Positions 37,320 through 41,318 of a stretch of 41,318 nucleotides of DNA are shown here, piece by piece. How positions within the stretch are numbered: the stretch's first letter is position 1; the number at the start of each line of letters is the position of its first letter. The position numbers were made by a program, and so were the translations under genes. The notes under the pieces are model-generated. The model worked only from the letters and a program-made list of their open reading frames with translations. It was not told the origin of the DNA and made no database searches. Origin of the DNA: a virus; the IMG/VR virus record IMGVR_UViG_3300024429_000020, positions 1-41,318 of that record; one strand, given 5' to 3'.

Positions 37320-37550
37320 ATGAAAAAGACAGGAGTCGTCTGTCCTCAATGCGGGAGAAAAACTGATGAAAGTCCTTGCTGGAATTGTAATTATGAGTTT
37401 CCCGATCAAGAAGAGAAACAAACCAATGTCTCAAATCAAAAGAAGTGTCCTGAGTGTAATGGACAGGGAAAGCGTAGAAATTATGCCCGTGTTAGTGTAG
37501 GTTGGGATTCTTGTCTCAACTGCCACGGCACTGGAAAGGTTGAAAAGTAG
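37320..37550 (+). CDS. double zinc-finger mini-protein (zinc ribbon + DnaJ-type)
   Basis: A 76-residue protein with a CPQCGRK/CWNCNYE zinc ribbon at residues 8-25 and a DnaJ-type pair CPECNGQGK / CLNCHGTGK at about 43-73. GGAGG precedes ATG 37320; a GTG at 37290 with GGGG upstream is a possible longer start. Related to the 36753 protein by its second half. Function unknown. Confidence 0.65.
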   Translation: MKKTGVVCPQCGRKTDESPCWNCNYEFPDQEEKQTNVSNQKKCPECNGQGKRRNYARVSVGWDSCLNCHGTGKVEK

Positions 37551-37576
37551 CAAATAAACCAAAGGAGGACAAAGAC

Positions 37577-37720
37577 ATGAGTAAATCATATTATTGTCCT
37601 AACTGTGGAGCTAAATTAGTGCAAGAAAGGTTGGGTAGGCAATGGTGTCCATATTGTGACATATTATATGATGTGCCTAGTGATGAAGACCGGCCTAGAT
37701 CTATATCATGGGGACACTAG
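37577..37720 (+). CDS. 47-residue zinc-ribbon protein
   Basis: Cysteine pairs C7-P-N-C10 and C24-P-Y-C27 form a compact zinc ribbon (YYCPNCGAKL, QWCPYCDILY), followed by an acidic tail. AAAGGAGG precedes ATG 37577. No further domain. Confidence 0.7.
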   Translation: MSKSYYCPNCGAKLVQERLGRQWCPYCDILYDVPSDEDRPRSISWGH

Positions 37721-37743
37721 CAAATACAATCAAGGAGGGGGAG

Positions 37744-37890
37744 ATGACTTGTCGGATATGTCATAAACAAAAAACACTATCAAAATGTGATATGTGTTGT
37801 ACTTGTTACGAGGCTTTCATACAAGGATTGAGTCGAATGTTTTATAGAAAGGAGCAAACCAATGACAACCAAAACGCCAACTCACACTAG
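37744..37890 (+). CDS. 48-residue Cys-rich zinc protein
   Basis: CRIC, C-D-M-C and CTC (residues 3-6 and 15-21) give five or six cysteines in a tight zinc-binding knuckle, then a helix AFIQGLSRMFYRK. GGAGG precedes ATG 37744, which I prefer to the in-frame ATG at 37708 lying inside the upstream gene. Confidence 0.6.
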   Translation: MTCRICHKQKTLSKCDMCCTCYEAFIQGLSRMFYRKEQTNDNQNANSH

Positions 37891-38011
37891 ATACCTCAAG
37901 ATCCATGATGATGTCTGGGAGGCATTAAAAAGGGAGGCTGAGGGGGATCATAGAACAGTCACTAACCTGGTGCAGAAGATATTGGGGGAGTGGGTGAGGG
38001 GGAGAGGCTAG
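37862..38011 (+). CDS. ribbon-helix-helix (Arc/CopG-like) protein
   Basis: A 49-residue protein: strand TRYLKIHDD, helix A VWEALKREAEGD, helix B VTNLVQKILGEWV, as in Arc/CopG repressors. It is the last gene of the rightward operon and a natural candidate to bind the iterons at 36449-36505. Its TAG overlaps the TAG of the opposite resolvase gene in the 4 bp CTAG. Confidence 0.7.
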   Translation: MTTKTPTHTRYLKIHDDVWEALKREAEGDHRTVTNLVQKILGEWVRGRG

Positions 38012-38379
38012 TCAGTCTCCTCCACTTCTATATCAGTCCTCGGCTTGTTCTTATCCGTCAGCAATTCCCACTTCACCTTAACCCAGTCATCTCTATCATC
38101 TGCTATTACTCTACCCACAAGGCCATCCATTAAAAATTTAGGTGAATAGTTATCGTAATCACGCTTGAGTCTTTCTACTCTGAAATAATATTTGATCTTG
38201 ATATTGGCTTTTTTGATAAGCCGGGGCAGTTTCGTCACTCCACATTCCTCAATCAGAGCCAGCATTACCTCACCATCCCAATCTTGCTTGTAACGAGCTT
38301 TAATAGCCCAATGTCCATGTATCCACTCATTAAGAGACGGGTGAGTGAGTTTAGAGATAATGAGCTTAATTTTTCTCAT
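38008..38379 (-). CDS. rusA: RusA-type Holliday junction resolvase
   Basis: A 123-residue protein. RDYDN (D74, D76), FLMDGL (D85) and IADDRDD (D94, D95) reproduce the RusA active site; the spacing D74-D76-D95 equals that of the catalytic D70, D72 and D91 in E. coli RusA. The basic N-terminus and the strands around residues 55-70 fit the family, and the length is normal. It resolves four-way junctions before packaging. Start lies 14 bp inside the upstream gene with AAGGA 8 nt before the ATG. Confidence 0.85.
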   Translation of the reverse strand: MRKIKLIISKLTHPSLNEWIHGHWAIKARYKQDWDGEVMLALIEECGVTKLPRLIKKANIKIKYYFRVERLKRDYDNYSPKFLMDGLVGRVIADDRDDWVKVKWELLTDKNKPRTDIEVEETD

Positions 38380-38872
38380 GTACCCATTCCTTACCGTTCC
38401 AGACTTTGTTGTATTTTTCCCACATTACAAATATTAACCATAACTGTTCTTGGCTATTAAATTTTTGTTCTGCAATATACCTTGTTGTATTATTTTCCCT
38501 CAACCACTCTGCAAAAACCCAAGTAAGACCATAACCTTTTGAAATTGAACCATATATCTCCTGCAACTGGTCTTGATGAGGAAGAGCTATCCAAAACTTG
38601 TCTGAACTACGGCGACAGTCATCTTTGTCATATCTACGCTGATTCTCTGCTTGATTCCAACCTCCCTTGTGTGGAGCTTCTCTAATCTTCCGCCACCTAG
38701 GACACTCTACATCACCCTCATATCCCTCAGTAAGCAAGCATTTATGTTCTACACAGTATCCCTGAAAACGCCAGTCAGCAATACTTCGGTAATTATTATC
38801 TACCTCGTGCATTATCTTCTGTATCTCCCCTGCCTTCTCACACTGCAAAATATATTTAGGTGTGGTGTCCAT
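38366..38872 (-). CDS. hypothetical protein
   Basis: A 168-residue protein rich in Trp, Tyr and Asn (HEVDNNYRSIADWRFQGY, LTWVFAEWLRENNTTR). Several Cys and His residues (YCVEHKCLL, VECPRW) could bind metal but not in a clear zinc motif. I choose ATG 38872, with a G-rich site GGGGGG upstream, over a codon at 38908. Function unknown. Confidence 0.55.
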   Translation of the reverse strand: MDTTPKYILQCEKAGEIQKIMHEVDNNYRSIADWRFQGYCVEHKCLLTEGYEGDVECPRWRKIREAPHKGGWNQAENQRRYDKDDCRRSSDKFWIALPHQDQLQEIYGSISKGYGLTWVFAEWLRENNTTRYIAEQKFNSQEQLWLIFVMWEKYNKVWNGKEWVHEKN

Positions 38873-39230
38873 TTTTACCCCCCGTCTCCAATACTTTCGG
38901 ATTCTCATGGATGTTGCCGATTACTTCAATTTCCCTCAACTCATTTTTCATTAGTGGATACTTTAAGCCATAATCTCCACACCAAGCGGCTTGATCCAAA
39001 TCAAATACAACAAGATGTGGTCTCGCTCCATTGCGACTATGGTGAATTATCAGATTGGATTCCCAAATCTCCTCCCCATTCTTATCCTTGAGACCAGCAT
39101 ATTCTCCCAATGTCTCGCCATCCAATTGTCCATCTTCAATACCATAAAAAAAATTATGAAGTCCGTTGTCTGATGAGTAAACCCAACATTTATCCATAGG
39201 GTCTATTGCTCTAAACTTTATTTCTCTCAT
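38856..39230 (-). CDS. YopX-like phage protein
   Basis: A 124-residue protein starting MREIKFRAIDPMDKCWVY, the YopX family hallmark (M-R-E-I-K-F-R-A-x-D). The centre LGEYAGLKDKNGEEIWESN and LDQAAWCGDYGLK follow the usual G-L-x-D-x-x-G-x-x-I-Y/W-E-x-D/N block and the C-terminus ends IEVIGNIHENPKVL. Common in phages of Firmicutes and others; biochemical role is not established. AAGGAGG precedes the ATG. Confidence 0.85.
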   Translation of the reverse strand: MREIKFRAIDPMDKCWVYSSDNGLHNFFYGIEDGQLDGETLGEYAGLKDKNGEEIWESNLIIHHSRNGARPHLVVFDLDQAAWCGDYGLKYPLMKNELREIEVIGNIHENPKVLETGGKNGHHT

Positions 39231-39909
39231 CTTTTCCCTCCTTTACCATTTTTTCCCACTCCTTAGCATACGCTTTACTTTTCTTATCATCAAGAGTTAT
39301 TATCTTCCAGGGCTGAGATATTTCAGCTTTCTCGATAGCCCCAAGAATATCGTTGTAAGTCCAGCCTATGTCGTGACAGCCATCAAAGTATTCTCTAGCT
39401 CTGATGATACCGGCAAGACCAAAGAGCTTTCTAACCTCTGGAAATTTCTTTTGATACTTAACCATAAGTTTATCAATGTTTGTAGTATTATTCTTAATCT
39501 CCTTCTCCTTCTCCTTCTCTACTGTAACTTTTGGTTGTAACTTTCCGTTGTAACCTTTGGTTGTAACCTTTTTTCTGTAAGGCTTTTGTCTAGCATAGTC
39601 CGACTGATATTTTTTCCAGTTAATAATTGTAATTTCATTGTCTTTTCCAATTGAAATACGGTCAGTTTTGACCAACCTACCCTTGGTAGCTACCCATAAT
39701 TGACGGGGTAGGTTAAGCATTTTTGCTATCTGATTGTCCGAAAAGCCCATGGTTGGGGTTATTGCGATCAGTCCAAAATCACCATAAGCGGAATCGGCAG
39801 CCAAGGCCAACAGATCCATCCATATTCCTCTTAGCTCTGGCTTCTCTTGTCTAATACTACCCCTCAACCATTTCTCGGAGAATATCTTTATCCATGTTCT
39901 ACGTCCCAT
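39211..39909 (-). CDS. phage replisome organiser-like (DnaD/N-terminal HTH) protein
   Basis: A 232-residue protein. TWIKIFSEKWLRGSIRQEKP at the start, then LLALAADSAYGDFGLI and MGFSDNQIAKMLNLPR with a winged-helix layout (about residues 5-110), is the replisome organiser/DnaD-like N-terminal domain of phage replication proteins. The Lys-rich linker after it and a C-terminal helical domain (WTYNDILGAIEKAEISQPW) resemble DnaD-like tails. It probably loads host helicase at a phage origin. GGAG precedes the ATG. Confidence 0.75.
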   Translation of the reverse strand: MGRRTWIKIFSEKWLRGSIRQEKPELRGIWMDLLALAADSAYGDFGLIAITPTMGFSDNQIAKMLNLPRQLWVATKGRLVKTDRISIGKDNEITIINWKKYQSDYARQKPYRKKVTTKGYNGKLQPKVTVEKEKEKEIKNNTTNIDKLMVKYQKKFPEVRKLFGLAGIIRAREYFDGCHDIGWTYNDILGAIEKAEISQPWKIITLDDKKSKAYAKEWEKMVKEGKDERNKV

Positions 39910-39911
39910 AA

Positions 39912-40310
39912 CTACTCCACTTCCGTATGTCCAAGAAAAAATTTATGTCTTCTATTCCATACCTTGTCTATCTTTTCCTTCCACCATTGATGAGCAAACT
40001 CAGTATCTATGAGCTTACCTGCTTTCATTACCGATAAGAGGATTCCACTTTCTTGATGTCTCACCCAAGTATCTGCTCCCTTAGCTTCGCTTTTCTTACT
40101 ATAATTCCGTTTTACTCTTGCCTCAAAGAGCTTCCTCGTCAGCCTTCTCCTGAAAACCTGTGTAGGATTTTTCTTTTGATAAGGAATTTGAAATTGTTTT
40201 ATCAGCTCATACACTTTAGATTTACTCAAACCCAAACGATCTCCCACCTCTCCAATAGTTAGTCTCTTACCTAGCCTCTCAATTTCAGTGCAAACATCCT
40301 TTGTTACCAT
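39912..40310 (-). CDS. helix-turn-helix DNA-binding protein
   Basis: A 132-residue basic protein. RLTIGEVGDRLGLSKSKVYE (about residues 16-35) is a clear helix-turn-helix. The rest is basic and rich in Arg/Lys/Trp (VFRRRLTRKLFEARVKRN). GAGG lies before the ATG, and the gene follows the small membrane gene by 3 nt. Possibly a transcription regulator or origin-binding partner of the replisome protein. Confidence 0.65.
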   Translation of the reverse strand: MVTKDVCTEIERLGKRLTIGEVGDRLGLSKSKVYELIKQFQIPYQKKNPTQVFRRRLTRKLFEARVKRNYSKKSEAKGADTWVRHQESGILLSVMKAGKLIDTEFAHQWWKEKIDKVWNRRHKFFLGHTEVE

Positions 40311-40313
40311 AAT

Positions 40314-40421
40314 TCACCTCGTAAAGAAATATAGAACACCAAGACCAATTACCGCAACGACTACACCTTCGACAGCATGAGTAAGTTCATTGATTGCAGT
40401 AACTATTTCTGCTATTTCCAT
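40314..40421 (-). CDS. 35-residue membrane peptide
   Basis: Start at ATG 40421, 4 nt after AAGGAAGG. The N-terminal half is amphipathic (EIAEIVTAINELTHAVEG), the C-terminal half hydrophobic (VVVAVIGLGVLYFF) ending TR: a single span in a tail-anchored layout. Function unknown. Confidence 0.6.
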   Translation of the reverse strand: MEIAEIVTAINELTHAVEGVVVAVIGLGVLYFFTR

Positions 40422-40431
40422 TTTTCCTTCC

Positions 40432-40788
40432 TTACCATAATTCCTCCATGTTTATTATGACATTGCCATTCTGTATTACAGGCCGGGTGAGCTTTCCCTG
40501 TCCCCTCTTCAGCCACTTCCCCAATATGTCCTTTCCGGCTATATATACACAGGCAATTTTCTTGTGGTGGACTTTCCTGTACCCTGGATATGGTGGATCT
40601 TGTGTAAATGCAACCATCATTTTGGAGCCATTTGTGTGGACATAGCAATAATCATATTGGGAAATCTGTAAGTCTTTGGCTATTTGATGCCTGAAATATA
40701 TTATTCCGTCCCCCCTAGCGTTTCTGACGATACTCAGGCACTTCCCATCCTTTCCCGGGTCACAGAGTTCCCAATCAGTATTTGTCAT
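40432..40788 (-). CDS. hypothetical protein
   Basis: A 118-residue protein with Tyr/His/Lys-rich middle (KVHHKKIACVYIAGKDILGK) and beta character (CLSIVRNARGDGIIYFRHQI). ATG at 40788 follows the upstream TGA directly with GAGG 9 nt before. I do not recognise the family. Confidence 0.55.
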   Translation of the reverse strand: MTNTDWELCDPGKDGKCLSIVRNARGDGIIYFRHQIAKDLQISQYDYCYVHTNGSKMMVAFTQDPPYPGYRKVHHKKIACVYIAGKDILGKWLKRGQGKLTRPVIQNGNVIINMEELW

Positions 40789-41049
40789 TCATCTATACCT
40801 CGTCTTTATCCCCATCACATTATTTCTCGGCAATATCTCGGCAGTATCTGTTCCAGGCACAATAATCACTTTCTGCTTCTCCTTCACCTCAATACTCCAA
40901 CCTTTCTTCATATACACATCTCTAATAGTCTGATATGCCTTCTCAGCAATAATAGGACGAGGAAAGTAGGTTGAGTCCACTACTTTCCTACCAGTCAGAT
41001 GTAGAATCTTACGCAGTGGGCCTTTACGGAGGACTATTTTGGCTTCCAT
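40789..41049 (-). CDS. hypothetical protein
   Basis: An 86-residue basic protein (IVLRKGPLRKILHLTGRKVV, MKKGWSIEVKEKQKVIIV). Likely a small alpha/beta fold. Ends directly before the next gene's ATG. No domain recognised. Confidence 0.55.
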   Translation of the reverse strand: MEAKIVLRKGPLRKILHLTGRKVVDSTYFPRPIIAEKAYQTIRDVYMKKGWSIEVKEKQKVIIVPGTDTAEILPRNNVMGIKTRYR

Positions 41050-41050
41050 T

Positions 41051-41194
41051 TCAACGAGCTAATGTAATCATAACACCACTAGCATAGGCAATAACACCTA
41101 TAGCTATCCGAATTATAAATGATTTCCCATCCCTATTTCCCCACCCAATCATTACACCCGCTATAACACAAAACAAAATACCCAATGTATACAT
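41051..41194 (-). CDS. 47-residue two-span membrane protein
   Basis: ATG at 41194 with GGAGG 6 nt upstream, chosen over an in-frame ATG at 41245 that lies inside the upstream gene. Two hydrophobic segments (LGILFCVIAGVMIGW and IIRIAIGVIAYASGVMI) separated by a short Arg/Asp/Lys turn: a hairpin membrane protein, holin-like in topology. Function is not proven. Confidence 0.6.
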   Translation of the reverse strand: MYTLGILFCVIAGVMIGWGNRDGKSFIIRIAIGVIAYASGVMITLAR

Positions 41195-41195
41195 C

Positions 41196-41318
41196 TCACA
41201 CCTCCGGCTTCTCTTTCCCTGCCTCCGTACCGAAGTAGAAGGCAATCACTGCAGCAGCCAGCGTAATCAACTCAGTAGGTACACTTATCTCAGTCCCATA
41301 AGCAATCTTACCAAACAG
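41196..41318 (-). CDS. C-terminal part of a small membrane protein
   Basis: Forty codons are visible, read into the right edge in frame from the first base. The segment VPTELITLAAAVIAFYFGTE with FYFG after a hydrophobic stretch is frequent in phage small membrane proteins and holins. The TGA precedes the next ATG by 1 nt. The N-terminus lies outside the window. Confidence 0.6.
   Translation of the reverse strand: MFGKIAYGTEISVPTELITLAAAVIAFYFGTEAGKEKPEV

Noticed and set aside
1-41318. CRISPR arrays, insertion sequences, integrase or attachment repeats
   Set aside because: No regularly spaced identical repeats with unique spacers, no transposase or integrase gene, and no long direct repeats were seen; the iterons at 36449 are contiguous and too few.

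Overview
The window is a near-complete stretch of a tailed double-stranded DNA bacteriophage (Caudoviricetes). It carries a large terminase (30370-31848), a portal (28350-30080), a scaffold-like protein, an HK97-fold major capsid protein that resembles the SU10 type (26103-27305), and a short-tail (podovirus-like) set: a probable head-tail adaptor, a beta-propeller-like tail hub or stabilisation protein, and three large coiled-coil or membrane-interacting virion proteins of the kind ejected with DNA. Strong Shine-Dalgarno sites and TTGACA/TATAAT promoters point to a bacterial host; the host cannot be named from the sequence. I see no integrase, DNA polymerase, RNA polymerase or recognisable endolysin.

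Almost everything is transcribed leftward (minus strand), so the map reads right to left. From 41318 to 38008 lie early genes: small membrane proteins, a helix-turn-helix protein, a replisome-organiser-like protein, a YopX-like protein and a RusA-type Holliday junction resolvase. From 36432 to 32211 are many short, overlapping genes including a terminase small-subunit candidate (35553-36026), an HExxH protein and several zinc-ribbon proteins. Within that block is a 56-nt RNA element (33589-33644) that looks like the tRNA-like domain of tmRNA without its mRNA-like part. A rho-independent terminator (32061-32085) and a roughly 200-bp non-coding stretch separate this block from the late operon. 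From 31848 to 7178 run packaging, head and tail genes, interrupted by two HNH endonucleases, a methyltransferase and two GT-A glycosyltransferases. From 6817 to 1 are further small accessory genes, a LAGLIDADG endonuclease, a metallophosphoesterase, two ribbon-helix-helix regulators and a PD-(D/E)XK nuclease.

Only two short groups run rightward: two tiny membrane proteins at 6928-7181, and an eight-gene operon of mini zinc-finger, membrane and ribbon-helix-helix proteins at 36603-38011. Each starts from a promoter of the same distinctive form, TTGACA-17-TATNAT-like with TGTGCTA around the extended -10, so they may be expressed together, apart from the leftward programme. Both groups end tail-to-tail against leftward genes with overlapping stop codons.

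Many real genes here are shorter than 60 codons and were recovered by reading Shine-Dalgarno sites and stop/start overlaps. The observations most worth following are the miniature tmRNA-like element, the inverted repeat that gives two convergent genes the same WYEY C-terminus, the shared rightward promoter with three 19-bp iterons, and a repeated gene-junction cassette at 2554-3022.
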